Position numbers and translations under genes: made by a program. From contig NZ_CP034328.1 of the NCBI RefSeq assembly GCF_003940805.1, positions 1,904,001 through 1,968,000 of the forward strand: DNA of 64,000 bases, in the 5' to 3' direction. This document shows positions 1 to 8,132 of this stretch, piece by piece (the first letter of the stretch is position 1; each line of letters opens with the position of its first letter). Under the pieces are notes generated by a model, which was not told where the DNA came from, did not search any database, and saw only the letters and a program-made list of their open reading frames with translations. This stretch comes from Tabrizicola piscis. Its GTDB lineage: Bacteria > Pseudomonadota > Alphaproteobacteria > Rhodobacterales > Rhodobacteraceae.

Positions 1-118
1 ATGGGCAGAGTTGCCGCTTTGCAGGCAGATCGGCCCATGCCATGCTTGCATCGGCCAGCAACCGGCAGGCGATAATGCCCTCAGGGTAGACTGCACTTCC
101 TAAAGGAAAGGACCGCTT

Positions 119-679
119 TTGCCCCACTTCTTCTCAAAGCTGCCCAGCATCATGCGGACCGCAAGTCTGGCGCTTGGGCTTTTGGCTCCGGCTCAAGCCA
201 TGGCACAGATCGACTTTTCGGCGATGCCGGTAGGCTGTAGCTGGACCACCACGTTTTCCGACGGGCAATCCGTCACGGAAACCTATCTTGGGCAGGCAAA
301 GGGCAAGTACAAGACCACGGTTACGCAGGCCGGCAATGCCAAGGCCGTGATACGCACAATGCTATACGACAAGAGGGGCCGCATGGTCCGCAAGGATTGG
401 GCTGATGGCAACTGGGAGACATTCACCCCTTACAGCTGCTATTCCGAGCCGGGCAATTGCACCTACCGCTACAAGAATTCGGACGGGGTAAGCCAGAAGA
501 TCGCCAGCGAGACCCAAAAGCAGGGTAAGGGCTATCTGGTCAAGGCCGGGCCGGTCGGGGGAAAGGCGTATAACGACGACTACTTTGAGATCGGCGCCTT
601 TGGGTTGAAAACAAAGCAGAAGTCCGAAAACTATGCGTCCCGGTTGACGGCAATGGACAATTGCGAGCCACAGAGCTGA
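119..679 (+). CDS. Small secreted protein of unknown function
   Basis: I do not recognise this 186-residue protein. It has an N-terminal signal peptide: a hydrophobic stretch (SLALGLLAPAQAMA) at about residues 15-29, with likely cleavage after AMA. The mature part is hydrophilic and has four cysteines (near residues 40, 107, 114 and 182), enough for two disulfides in the periplasm. The start is TTG at 119, chosen because a strong AAGGAAAGGA ribosome site ends seven bases before it. An in-frame ATG at 152 would shorten the signal sequence but lacks such a site. It converges on the DUF1244 gene on the other strand. Confidence 0.7.
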   Translation: MPHFFSKLPSIMRTASLALGLLAPAQAMAQIDFSAMPVGCSWTTTFSDGQSVTETYLGQAKGKYKTTVTQAGNAKAVIRTMLYDKRGRMVRKDWADGNWETFTPYSCYSEPGNCTYRYKNSDGVSQKIASETQKQGKGYLVKAGPVGGKAYNDDYFEIGAFGLKTKQKSENYASRLTAMDNCEPQS

Positions 680-701
680 GCCGAGGATCAGCGCGAGCCG
701 T

Positions 702-1016
702 TCAGTCTTTCTTGCCGACGTTTTCGGCGAAGGCTTTCTGGAAGGCGGCCTGTTTGGCGGCGTCCGCCCCGGTCTGGGTCTGCGCCACCCAATCAGCGTA
801 GGGCATGCCGTAGACGATTTCGCGGGCCTCATCCTTCGACATGTCGATCCCGCGTGCGTTGGCCGCTTCCTGATACCAGCGCGACAGGCAATTGCGGCAG
901 AAGCCGCCAAGGTTCATCAGGTCGATATTCTGCACATCGGGGCGCTTGACCATCAGGTGGTGCATCAGCGCGCGGAAGGCGGCGGCTTCAAGTTCCGTGC
1001 GGGTCTGGTCATCCAT
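702..1016 (-). CDS. DUF1244 family protein
   Basis: A 104-residue cytosolic protein matching the DUF1244 family, small helical proteins common in proteobacteria with no established role. The conserved signature is visible: GGFCRNCLSRWY, with a CxxC pair near residues 40-43, preceded by RALMHHLMVKRPDVQNIDLMN. The family is about 100 residues, so the gene is full length. Its ATG lies one base after the TGA of the N-formylglutamate amidohydrolase gene (TGACATG), so the two are surely co-transcribed and probably translationally coupled. Confidence 0.85.
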   Translation of the reverse strand: MDDQTRTELEAAAFRALMHHLMVKRPDVQNIDLMNLGGFCRNCLSRWYQEAANARGIDMSKDEAREIVYGMPYADWVAQTQTGADAAKQAAFQKAFAENVGKKD

Positions 1017-1017
1017 G

Positions 1018-1746
1018 TCAGAGGTCCTTCAGCACTTCGGTCAGGATCGGGGCAAGGCGGGCGGCCCAGTGGGCTTGGCTTTCAGGCGTGTCGATCAGGT
1101 CGTTCCTGAGTTCGACAAGGGTGTTGTGGCGGCCAAGGCGCAGGGCGTGGCGGTCGATCGCGTCCCCCGGCAGGTGGCCAGAGTAGGGTTCGTTGTCGCC
1201 GATGCAAAGGTCTGTTTCGCGGGTCAGCCGGTCGATCAGCCGGCGCGACAGGCGGTCATCAAGGTGTGAGTACAGCACCCCGACATGCCAGGGGCGCGGC
1301 GGGCGACCGCGCAGGCAGGGGGTGAAGGAGTGGATGGCCAGAATCACCCGCTGGGGGTGGAGGGCGGCCAGACGGGCATAGGCGGCGTGGTAGGGCCGGT
1401 AGAGGCGATCAAGCCGGTCTTCCACCGCCTCGGGCGTTATGTGGCGGTTGGCGGGGATGATCGTGCCGTCATAAAGCTGCATGACGAGGGTGGGGTCATC
1501 CTCGCCCCGGTTGGGGTCGATCACCAGGCGGGAAAAGTGGGATAGCAGGACCGGGCTATCGAGATGCTGGCCAAGCTCGCGCGCAAGGCCGGCGGCACCG
1601 ACATCCCAGGCGATATGGCGGGCCATATCCGCGGCCGGGATGCCCAGCGTGCCACCGTTCACCCAGTCGGGGACGTGGTTCGAGGCGTGGTCACAGGTGA
1701 CAAGCCAGCGGCCGGGGCGGTGTTCTCCGTCGATGTGGAAGGCCAA
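1018..1746 (-). CDS. N-formylglutamate amidohydrolase family protein
   Basis: A 242-residue protein of the N-formylglutamate amidohydrolase family (HutG-type), which hydrolyses N-formyl-L-glutamate to glutamate and formate, the last step of one histidine degradation route. The family opening LVTCDHASNHVP, the metal-site segment HIAWDVGA and a later ILAIHSFTP segment are visible. The start is TTG at 1746: no ATG or GTG lies just upstream, and an AAAGGA ribosome site sits five bases before it. First gene of a two-gene unit with the DUF1244 gene. True substrate is uncertain because paralogues of this family act on other formyl-amino acids. Confidence 0.8.
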   Translation of the reverse strand: MAFHIDGEHRPGRWLVTCDHASNHVPDWVNGGTLGIPAADMARHIAWDVGAAGLARELGQHLDSPVLLSHFSRLVIDPNRGEDDPTLVMQLYDGTIIPANRHITPEAVEDRLDRLYRPYHAAYARLAALHPQRVILAIHSFTPCLRGRPPRPWHVGVLYSHLDDRLSRRLIDRLTRETDLCIGDNEPYSGHLPGDAIDRHALRLGRHNTLVELRNDLIDTPESQAHWAARLAPILTEVLKDL

Positions 1747-1846
1747 GGCGGTCCTTTCGCGGCAATCGGGGGGCGTTCACCCCTCCTTAAGGTCGATCTG
1801 CGCGCAATTCCAGCGACGTGCGCCTGCCAAAACGCAAAGAGCAGCG

Positions 1847-1875
1847 TTGCGAGAGCTTTCGGATTGCGCCATAAG
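1847..1875 (+). promoter_or_regulatory. Possible housekeeping promoter of pyk
   Basis: TTGCGA (1847-1852), a 17-base spacer and CATAAG (1870-1875) lie about 45 bases before the pyk start. Spacing is right, but both hexamers are imperfect, so this is tentative. Confidence 0.3.
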
Positions 1876-1918
1876 GCACGCGGCCCACATGAACCGAAAT
1901 ATCAGCAGGAGGATGGCG

Positions 1919-3364
1919 ATGCGCCGCCACCGCAACGTGAAGATTGTGGCCACGCTTGGCCCGGCATCCAGCAGCTACGAGATGATCCGCGCCTTGTTCG
2001 AGGCCGGGGCCGACGTGTTCCGCCTGAACATGAGCCACGGGGTCCATGATGACATCCGCAAACGGCATGAGATCATCCGGCAGGTCGAAAAGGACCTTGG
2101 CCGCCCGATCGGGATTCTGGCGGACCTTCAGGGGCCGAAACTGCGGGTGGGCGTGTTCGCCAACGGGTCGGAAGAACTGGTCGAGGGGGCTGCCTTCCGC
2201 ATGGACCTGTCCACCGAGCCGGGGGATGTGACGCGGGTGAACCTGCCGCACCCCGAGATTTTCGCGGCGCTGGAGCCGGGGACGAGCCTTCTGGTCAATG
2301 ACGGGAAGATCCGCCTTCTGGTCAACAGCTGCGGCAAGGACTTTGCCGAATGCACGGTTGAAGTTGGGGGCACCATCTCCAACCGCAAGGGCGTGAACGT
2401 GCCGGACGTAGTGCTGCCGGTGGCGGCGCTGTCGGAAAAGGACCGGGGCGATCTGGAGTTTGCCTGCACGCTGGGCGTCGACTGGCTGGCGCTGTCCTTC
2501 GTGCAGCGCCCGGAAGATGTGATCGAGGCGCGGGGTCTGGCCAAGGGTCGGGCGGCGATCATGTCGAAGATTGAAAAGCCGGCGGCGGTGAAGGCCTATG
2601 ACGCCATCCTGCAGGTTTCGGATGGGATCATGGTCGCGCGGGGCGATCTTGGGGTGGAACTGCCGGTCTATTCGGTGCCGCCGATCCAGAAGCGGCTGGT
2701 GCGTGGCGCGCGGGCGGCGGCAAAGCCGGTGATCGTGGCGACGCAGATGCTCGAATCGATGATCGAAGCGCCGGTTCCGACGCGGGCCGAGGTCAGCGAC
2801 GTGGCGACGGCGATCTATGAAGGCGCGGATGCGGTGATGCTGTCGGCGGAATCGGCGGCGGGGAAGTATCCGATCGAGGCCGTGACCACGATGAACAACG
2901 TGGCGATGAGCGTCGAGAAGGACCCGACCTACCGGTCAGTGATCGAGGCCAGCCGCGTGGTGCGGCGCGAATCGGTGGCTGACGGGATCGTCGCCGCCGC
3001 GCGCGAGATTGCCGAGGCGACGAATATCAAGGCGATCTGCTGCTTCAGCCAGTCGGGCAACACGGCAAGCCTGGTGGCACGGGAACGGCCGCATGTGCCG
3101 ATCCTGGCGCTGACGCCGCTGATGTCGACGGCGCGGCGGATGGCGCTGACATGGGGCGCGCATTGCGTGATCACCGAACCGCAGGACCGCTTCAAGGGGG
3201 CCGTGCTGGCCGCCGTGCGTGCCGCGCGGGATGGCGGTTTTGCGACCGAGGAAGATCAGATCGTGGTCACCGCAGGCGTGCCGTTCAACGTGAAGGGCAC
3301 AACCAACATCCTGCGCGTGGCACCTTGCGACGAACGGTTGATTTCGCGGGTTGACCCGGAGTAA
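1919..3364 (+). CDS. pyk: Pyruvate kinase
   Basis: Pyruvate kinase, the last glycolytic enzyme, converting phosphoenolpyruvate and ADP to pyruvate and ATP in the cytosol. All core motifs are present in order: KIVATLGPASS, RLNMSHG, ADLQGPKLRVG, NDGKI, the active-site lysine segment MSKIEKPAAV, MVARGDLGVELP and the signature ending in EGADAVMLSAESAAG. The C-terminal allosteric domain is complete. The open frame runs further upstream, but the start is placed at ATG 1919 because AGGAGG (1907-1912) sits six bases before it. That gives 481 residues, normal for the family. Divergent from the N-formylglutamate amidohydrolase gene. Confidence 0.96.
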   Translation: MRRHRNVKIVATLGPASSSYEMIRALFEAGADVFRLNMSHGVHDDIRKRHEIIRQVEKDLGRPIGILADLQGPKLRVGVFANGSEELVEGAAFRMDLSTEPGDVTRVNLPHPEIFAALEPGTSLLVNDGKIRLLVNSCGKDFAECTVEVGGTISNRKGVNVPDVVLPVAALSEKDRGDLEFACTLGVDWLALSFVQRPEDVIEARGLAKGRAAIMSKIEKPAAVKAYDAILQVSDGIMVARGDLGVELPVYSVPPIQKRLVRGARAAAKPVIVATQMLESMIEAPVPTRAEVSDVATAIYEGADAVMLSAESAAGKYPIEAVTTMNNVAMSVEKDPTYRSVIEASRVVRRESVADGIVAAAREIAEATNIKAICCFSQSGNTASLVARERPHVPILALTPLMSTARRMALTWGAHCVITEPQDRFKGAVLAAVRAARDGGFATEEDQIVVTAGVPFNVKGTTNILRVAPCDERLISRVDPE

Positions 3365-3406
3365 TCTTTCCCTCGGACAGCAGCCAAGCGGTGTGCCGGG
3401 GGTATC

Positions 3407-3631
3407 ATGGATACGGATCTGGTATTGACGGTCGGGCTGGTGCTTCTGGCGCTGTCCCTGCCATCGCTTCTGTCGGCCTGGGTGGAACAGCGGGTGCCAC
3501 GGGTGGGGTCCGTCATGGTGATCGGGGGCATCGGCATGATCGTCACGGCCCTGATGTACCGCCCGGGCGGCTATGCGTTTTCCGATGTGCCGGATGTGGT
3601 GCTGGGCGTCATCGCCCGGCTGCTGGGGTGA
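3407..3631 (+). CDS. Small inner-membrane protein, unknown function
   Basis: A 74-residue protein starting at ATG 3407 with two hydrophobic segments (about residues 5-22 and 35-50), so probably a two-pass inner-membrane protein. I do not recognise a named family. It lies 42 bases after pyk and just before the rpmI promoter, so it is likely read from the pyk transcript. Codon use resembles that of its neighbours, which supports it being a real gene. Confidence 0.65.
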   Translation: MDTDLVLTVGLVLLALSLPSLLSAWVEQRVPRVGSVMVIGGIGMIVTALMYRPGGYAFSDVPDVVLGVIARLLG

Positions 3632-3641
3632 ACACAGGCTC

Positions 3642-3670
3642 TTGCACCCGGGAACGGCCCCGCCTATAGG
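3642..3670 (+). promoter_or_regulatory. Probable sigma-70 promoter of rpmI-rplT
   Basis: TTGCAC (3642-3647), an exact 17-base spacer and TATAGG (3665-3670) fit the alphaproteobacterial housekeeping promoter well. It lies just after the small membrane gene and about 70 bases before rpmI, leaving a leader of about 65 bases. Confidence 0.6.
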
Positions 3671-3740
3671 GACGGCTTCGATACCCGCAGGACCGGCCAA
3701 CGTGGCATGCCGAGTCCTGCCTGAAACCACGGAGATGGAA

Positions 3741-3941
3741 ATGCCCAAGATGAAGACCAAGTCGGCGGCGAAGAAGCGCTTCAGCTTCACGGCCTCCGGT
3801 CGGGCCAAGGCTGGCGTTGCCGGCAAGCGGCACGGCATGATCAAGCGGACGACCAAGTTCATTCGCGATGCTTCTGGCACGATGCTGCTGTCCGCCTCGG
3901 ACACCAAGATCGTCAAGAAGTACATGCCCTACGACCGGTAA
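3741..3941 (+). CDS. rpmI: 50S ribosomal protein L35
   Basis: Ribosomal protein L35, 66 residues, part of the large subunit. The family opening [14 protein letters not shown] and the segments [11 protein letters not shown] and [16 protein letters not shown] are clear. The start is ATG 3741 (MPKMK), the usual L35 terminus, with GGAG at 3731-3734. The ATG six bases earlier would add two residues and leave no room for the ribosome site. It is followed after 12 bases by rplT. infC, its usual upstream neighbour, is not adjacent. Confidence 0.97.
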   Translation: MPKMKTKSAAKKRFSFTASGRAKAGVAGKRHGMIKRTTKFIRDASGTMLLSASDTKIVKKYMPYDR

Positions 3942-3953
3942 GGAGAGCACCAG

Positions 3954-4316
3954 ATGTCCCGCGTCAAATCCGGTGTGGTCACCCACGCCCGTCACCGCAA
4001 GGTGATCAAGGCTGCCAAAGGCTATTACGCCGCGCGCAGCACCAACTTCCGCACCGCCACTCAGGCTGTGGACAAAGCCAACCAATACGCGACCCGCGAC
4101 CGCAAGACCCGCAAGCGCAACTTCCGCGCGCTGTGGATCCAGCGGATCAACGCCGCTGTCCGGCTGTTCGATGCCGAGATGACCTATTCGCGCTTCATCA
4201 ACGGTCTGGCGAAAGCCGGGATCGAGGTGGACCGCAAGGTTCTGGCCGATCTGGCCGTGCATGAGCCCGAGGCGTTCAACGCCATTGCCGGTCAGGCGAA
4301 AGCCGCGCTGGTCTGA
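3954..4316 (+). CDS. rplT: 50S ribosomal protein L20
   Basis: Ribosomal protein L20, 120 residues, needed for early assembly of the large subunit. Typical features include the basic N-terminus ([21 protein letters not shown]), [15 protein letters not shown] and the globular segment [18 protein letters not shown] lies six bases before the ATG. It forms a two-gene unit with rpmI and ends at a strong intrinsic terminator. Confidence 0.97.
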   Translation: MSRVKSGVVTHARHRKVIKAAKGYYAARSTNFRTATQAVDKANQYATRDRKTRKRNFRALWIQRINAAVRLFDAEMTYSRFINGLAKAGIEVDRKVLADLAVHEPEAFNAIAGQAKAALV

Positions 4317-4340
4317 GGTTTCAGGCTGCTGAATTTGGAA

Positions 4341-4373
4341 AGGCCCTGCGGCGACGCGGGGCTTTTTCTTTTG
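4341..4373 (+). terminator. Intrinsic terminator of rpmI-rplT
   Basis: A GC-rich stem (GCCCTGCG pairing with CGCGGGGC, one G-T pair) closes a four-base loop and is followed by a T-rich tract (TTTTTCTTTT), 25 bases after the rplT stop. Confidence 0.85.
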
Positions 4374-4399
4374 CGGCGATGCCCTGCCCCGGCGTCGGA

Positions 4400-4456
4400 G
4401 CGAGGGGTTTCACACCCCTCGCGCTCCCCGTGGGATATTTGCGGAAGAGAAAAACA
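4400..4456 (+). repeat. Dispersed intergenic repeat: hairpin plus GGGATATTTG core
   Basis: A perfect 9-bp stem (GCGAGGGGT, loop TTCAC, ACCCCTCGC; 4400-4422) is followed by CTCCCCGTGGGATATTTG and a purine-rich A tail. The same layout, with the same TTCAC loop, recurs at 9374, and the core recurs elsewhere in the window. It sits between the convergent rplT and truB genes, so it may also terminate transcription. Confidence 0.75.
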
Positions 4457-4470
4457 ATTTTAGCTAATGT

Positions 4471-5373
4471 TTAGCGGTTGAAGACGCGGGAGGGGTGGAG
4501 TTCGCCGCCCTGGTACTGCCCGACGGCAATGGCCTGGCCGTTCAGGCTGGCCCAGCCTTCGGTGCCCCAATCCGCATTGGCGATGACCATGCCGGGGTTG
4601 CCGTTCCGTAGGCGGGCAGCGCCTTCGGGGGTGGCGGGGAATTCGGGCAGGTCTTGCAGCCCGAGTTCGAGGGGCAGGAGGCGCGTGTCGAGGGCGTCGG
4701 TCTTCGCCTCAGCCTCGACCGTTTCCATCGTCACGCCGTCTTCGGCATCGAAGGGGCCGGACCAGGTGCGGCGGAGCCATTCGACATGGCCGAGGCAGCC
4801 CAAGGCCAGCCCAAGGTCACGCGCGATGGAGCGGACGTAGCCGCCTTTGCCGCAGACCATCTCAAGCTCGACATGGTCGGGGTCGGGGCGGTTCAGCAGC
4901 GTCAGGCTTTCCACCCAAAGCGGGCGGGGGGCGAGGTCCATCACCTCACCCTCACGGGCGAGGTCATAGGCGCGGTCGCCGTCGACCTTCACGGCGGAAT
5001 ATTGCGGGGGGACCTGACTGATGTCACCGCGGAAGGCGTGCAGGGCGGCTTCGATCTGCGCGTCGGTGGGGCGGCTGGCGCTGGTCGCGACGACCTTGCC
5101 CGAGGCATCATCCGTGTCGGTCTGGGCACCCAGCGTCACGCGGAAGCGGTAGCATTTCAGCGCGTCGGTGATGTAGGGGATGGTCTTTGTCGCCTCACCC
5201 AAGGCCACGGCGAGGACACCGGTGGCATCGGGGTCAAGCGTGCCGGCGTGACCGGCCTTTTGCGCCGAAAGCGCCCATTTCACCTTGTTCACGACAGCGG
5301 TGGAGGTGACGCCGGCGGGTTTGTCCACGATCAGCCAGCCGGTGACGGCGCGGCCCTTCTTGATGCGACCCAT
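4471..5373 (-). CDS. truB: tRNA pseudouridine(55) synthase TruB
   Basis: TruB makes pseudouridine 55 in the T-loop of tRNAs. The catalytic-aspartate motif [11 protein letters not shown] is near residues 41-51. KPAGVTST, the KxxGHAG context, YxFRVTLG (here YRFRVTLG), PPQYSAVK and [10 protein letters not shown] are all in place. At 300 residues it has the usual length. It is the last gene of a leftward unit rbfA, glycosidase, truB, and starts five bases after the preceding stop. The rbfA-truB pairing is a widespread translation and ribosome-maturation arrangement. Confidence 0.95.
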   Translation of the reverse strand: MGRIKKGRAVTGWLIVDKPAGVTSTAVVNKVKWALSAQKAGHAGTLDPDATGVLAVALGEATKTIPYITDALKCYRFRVTLGAQTDTDDASGKVVATSASRPTDAQIEAALHAFRGDISQVPPQYSAVKVDGDRAYDLAREGEVMDLAPRPLWVESLTLLNRPDPDHVELEMVCGKGGYVRSIARDLGLALGCLGHVEWLRRTWSGPFDAEDGVTMETVEAEAKTDALDTRLLPLELGLQDLPEFPATPEGAARLRNGNPGMVIANADWGTEGWASLNGQAIAVGQYQGGELHPSRVFNR

Positions 5374-5378
5374 GGGGA

Positions 5379-6113
5379 TCAGCCTTTCGGGATGACGGTG
5401 CCGACGATCGGCCCCATGGGAAAGCCCGCGTCGTGGCGGTTCAACTCGGGCGCGTAGAGGCGCGAGATGTTGCCATCAAAGTAAAGCGCGTCGGAGAGGC
5501 CAAGCTCATCGCGGAACAGGCGGGCGAAGGCGTGGAAGTTCACCGCGTCATCCGAAATGGCGAAGATGGCGCGGGTGCCATCGGCGCTGACGCCGACGCC
5601 GTTGCGGACATAGAGGCTGTCGCTGCCGGGGAGGAGTTTCGGGTGCAGATCGCCGTTCAGGACCAGCATCGGGCCGGACTGGGTGGCATAGCGGCAAGCG
5701 GGCTGTTCGGCCTTGTAGCTGAGGCTTTCGATCACGCGGAAGCTGTCGCCGATGCAGAAGACGCCGTTCGGCAGCAGGCCGAAATTGCCGGGGCCGTCGC
5801 TGGTGACGATGGCAGAGCGTTCCTGCCCGTCTTCGACATAAAGCCCGACCGGAGCGAGGTCGCGGTGGTACATGCCGGCGTTCATTGCAAAGCCGAGGGT
5901 CTGGCCCGTGGCTTCCAGCGCCACGTTCACCCGGGCGAAGCTGCCATACGCCCCCTCAGTCCCCGAGTGGAACAGGCGCAGGTCTTCGCCAAGCGCCACT
6001 TCGCACAAGGTGTAGGCGGCGCGGTCGAAGGTGATGTCGCGGCAGGTGGCGGCATCGCTTGCGACGGGGGCGAGAGAGAGCGCCAGAGCGAGGGCCAGTG
6101 CCGGGCGAAGCAT
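5379..6113 (-). CDS. Secreted phosphodiester glycosidase (DUF2233/NAGPA) family protein
   Basis: A 244-residue exported protein of the phosphodiester glycosidase family, related to the lysosomal uncovering enzyme. Bacterial members are thought to act on envelope or exopolysaccharide phosphodiesters; the substrate here is unknown. A signal peptide ends at about residue 21 (SLAPVASDA). Family segments seen are [38 protein letters not shown] and NGVGVSADG followed later by [13 protein letters not shown]. Its ATG overlaps the rbfA stop (TGATG). Why it sits inside the rbfA-truB unit is unclear, but coupling looks tight. Confidence 0.8.
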   Translation of the reverse strand: MLRPALALALALSLAPVASDAATCRDITFDRAAYTLCEVALGEDLRLFHSGTEGAYGSFARVNVALEATGQTLGFAMNAGMYHRDLAPVGLYVEDGQERSAIVTSDGPGNFGLLPNGVFCIGDSFRVIESLSYKAEQPACRYATQSGPMLVLNGDLHPKLLPGSDSLYVRNGVGVSADGTRAIFAISDDAVNFHAFARLFRDELGLSDALYFDGNISRLYAPELNRHDAGFPMGPIVGTVIPKG

Positions 6114-6535
6114 CAGTCTTCCCCGTCGGGGGTGTCTGGGGTTTCGATGTCGCGCTGGACGGTGGGATCGGCGAACAGGCGGCGGGTTTCGTCGAGGCGG
6201 TCGAAGGTTTCATCCGGGCGAAAACGCAGGTCAGGGGCGTATTTCAGCGTCATGCCCTTGACGACGCGGTGGCGAAGCTCGGCCTTGTTGCGGGCGAGGG
6301 CGGCGATAGCATCCTGCACGGGGACGGACCCCATCAGCGGCATGACATAGACGGTGGCGACCTTGAGGTCGTTCGACATCGACACCTCGCCCACGGTGAT
6401 GGACATGGCGTTCAGGTCGGGGTCATGAATCTCGGCCCGGTTGAGGACGTCGGACAGGGTACGGCGGATCAGTTCGCCGACGCGCAGCTGACGTTGCGAG
6501 GGGCCTTGGCCGGAGGAGGGGCGATTGCTGGACAT
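6113..6535 (-). CDS. rbfA: 30S ribosome-binding factor RbfA
   Basis: RbfA binds the 30S subunit and helps mature the 16S rRNA 5' end; it is also needed for cold growth. Visible family features are [39 protein letters not shown] and RFRPDETFD near the C-terminus. Start placed at ATG 6535 (MSSNRPSS), giving 140 residues; another in-frame ATG at 6544 adds three residues and cannot be excluded, since neither has a strong ribosome site. Divergent from dapB across a gap of about 90 bases. Confidence 0.93.
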   Translation of the reverse strand: MSSNRPSSGQGPSQRQLRVGELIRRTLSDVLNRAEIHDPDLNAMSITVGEVSMSNDLKVATVYVMPLMGSVPVQDAIAALARNKAELRHRVVKGMTLKYAPDLRFRPDETFDRLDETRRLFADPTVQRDIETPDTPDGED

Positions 6536-6628
6536 GGCGCCCATGTAGGCCGTTTCAGCGCGCCCTGCAACGGCGGGCTTTTGTGTGCTGCGGATCGGCG
6601 CTAGGACGGGGGAAAGCGGAGGTGTGGC

Positions 6629-7438
6629 ATGGGTGACGTTCCAGGGATCGTGGTGACGGGTGCGTCCGGGCGGATGGGGCAGACGCTGATCCGGCTGGCC
6701 GAGGGGTCTGACCGGCTGAAGCTGGTGGCCTGCGTGGAACGGGCGGGGCATGCCTGGATCGGCCGCGATGTGGGCGAGGCGATGGGTGGCGCGCCGATTG
6801 GCGTGACCGTAACGGATGACCCGCTGGAGGCGTTTGCCAAGGCGCAGGCGGTGGTGGACTTCACCTCACCCGCGGCGACGGTGGAGTTTGCGGCCTTGGC
6901 GGCGCAGGCGCGGGCGGTGCATGTGATCGGCACCACGGGGCTGGAGGCGGAGCATCTGGCCCGGATCGAGGCGGCCAGTCGGCATGCGGTGATCGTGCGG
7001 GCGGGGAACATGTCCTTGGGCGTGAACCTGCTGGTGCGGTTGACCGAGAAGGTGGCGGCGGCGCTGGATGCCGATTGGGACATCGAGGTGGTCGAGGCAC
7101 ATCACCGGATGAAGGTGGATGCGCCTTCAGGCACGGCGCTGATGCTGGGGGCAGCGGCGGCGGCGGGGCGTGGCGTTGCGCTGGAGGACGCCAGGGTTTC
7201 GGGTCGGGACGGAATCACCGGGGCGCGCGAACGCGGGACGATCGGGTTCTCGGCGATCCGGGGTGGCGACATCGTGGGCGAGCATGACGTGATCTTTGCC
7301 GGGATGGGTGAGCGGGTGATCCTGCGCCATGTGGCGACCGACCGGGGGATCTTTGCGCGCGGGGCGTTGCGGGCGGCGGTCTGGGGTCAGGGACAGAAGC
7401 CCGGACAATATGACATGATGGATGTGTTGGGCATCTGA
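6629..7438 (+). CDS. dapB: 4-hydroxy-tetrahydrodipicolinate reductase
   Basis: DapB reduces the cyclic intermediate of the diaminopimelate/lysine pathway with NAD(P)H. The nucleotide-binding loop [10 protein letters not shown] is at the N-terminus. GTTG and the catalytic and substrate motif [15 protein letters not shown] (about residues 154-168) are intact, and the C-terminus has the [11 protein letters not shown] helix. At 269 residues it is full length. Single gene in its orientation, facing away from rbfA. Confidence 0.96.
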   Translation: MGDVPGIVVTGASGRMGQTLIRLAEGSDRLKLVACVERAGHAWIGRDVGEAMGGAPIGVTVTDDPLEAFAKAQAVVDFTSPAATVEFAALAAQARAVHVIGTTGLEAEHLARIEAASRHAVIVRAGNMSLGVNLLVRLTEKVAAALDADWDIEVVEAHHRMKVDAPSGTALMLGAAAAAGRGVALEDARVSGRDGITGARERGTIGFSAIRGGDIVGEHDVIFAGMGERVILRHVATDRGIFARGALRAAVWGQGQKPGQYDMMDVLGI

Positions 7439-7498
7439 CGAGTCATCCAGTTCCCGCGCACCAGCGTATCAGTCTGGTCATAAGCTCGGGGGCTTGCC

Positions 7499-7861
7499 AT
7501 GCTGCGATTTATTGCAACTGTTTTCATGCTGGCCGCACCAGTTTCGGCTGGGGCAAACGACTTTGAGCCGATCAACGACAAGGGCACCTTTCTGTCGCTG
7601 ATCAAGGACCGGGTTCTGCGGATCGGCCTTTACAATCTGTCGCTGAACGTCCTGCCGGATGGCCGGATCGAAGGCAGCGCCTTGGGGTGGTCGATCACCG
7701 GGTCCTGGGACTGGAAGGACGGCTATTTCTGCCGAGAGATGGACTGGAGCGGCATGGAGATCGACTATAACTGCCAGCTGGTCGAAGCGCAGGGGTCCGA
7801 CAAGATGCGCTTTACGGTCGATCAGGGCGCGGGCGATTCGGCGGTGTTCCGGCTGCGCTGA
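7499..7861 (+). CDS. Small exported protein, unknown function
   Basis: A 120-residue protein with a clear signal peptide (MLRFIATVFMLAAPVSAGA, cleavage near residue 19). The mature domain is rich in Trp, Gly and aromatic residues (GWSITGSWDWKDGYFCREMDW) and has two cysteines (near residues 77 and 91). I do not recognise the family. A GGGGG-like ribosome site precedes ATG 7499. It converges on the DUF1674 gene. Confidence 0.65.
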   Translation: MLRFIATVFMLAAPVSAGANDFEPINDKGTFLSLIKDRVLRIGLYNLSLNVLPDGRIEGSALGWSITGSWDWKDGYFCREMDWSGMEIDYNCQLVEAQGSDKMRFTVDQGAGDSAVFRLR

Positions 7862-7891
7862 GCGTTCTTCTGCCCGCCAGAAATCGGCCTG

Positions 7892-8065
7892 TCAGAAATC
7901 GACGGCCAGACCCTTTTTCTCCCAATCGCCATAGCGCACGGGTTCCGGCCCGTCGCGCCCGCCAAGTTCGGGCGGCAGCGGGGCCTTGGCTTCGGCTTCC
8001 TTGCGGCGCGCCTCGGCTTCGGCGAGGGCGCGCTTGGCGGCAGGGGGAAGGTTTTCGGGGTCCAT
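7892..8065 (-). CDS. DUF1674 (SDHAF4-like) small protein
   Basis: A 57-residue protein ending in the DUF1674 signature GGRDGPEPVRYGDWEKKGLAVDF (split here as GGRDGPEPVRYGDWE and KKGLAVDF). Eukaryotic members (Sdh8/SDHAF4) help load flavinylated SdhA into succinate dehydrogenase. Bacterial homologues are common in alphaproteobacteria but little studied. The start is ATG 8065, with AAGGAACACGGC just before it. The N-terminal half is a charged Ala/Glu/Lys helix. Divergent from rsmB, whose start lies 67 bases away. No sdh genes are in the window. Confidence 0.8.
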   Translation of the reverse strand: MDPENLPPAAKRALAEAEARRKEAEAKAPLPPELGGRDGPEPVRYGDWEKKGLAVDF

Positions 8066-8132
8066 GCCGTGTTCCTTGTGCAGGGGCTGTCCCTGATATA
8101 CGCCGCGCGGGGCGGGCAGCAAGGGGTTGGCG

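Noticed and set aside
1481..1918. N-terminal extension of pyruvate kinase of about 146 residues
   Set aside because: It overlaps the divergent N-formylglutamate amidohydrolase gene, and an AGGAGG site sits correctly before ATG 1919, where family similarity begins.
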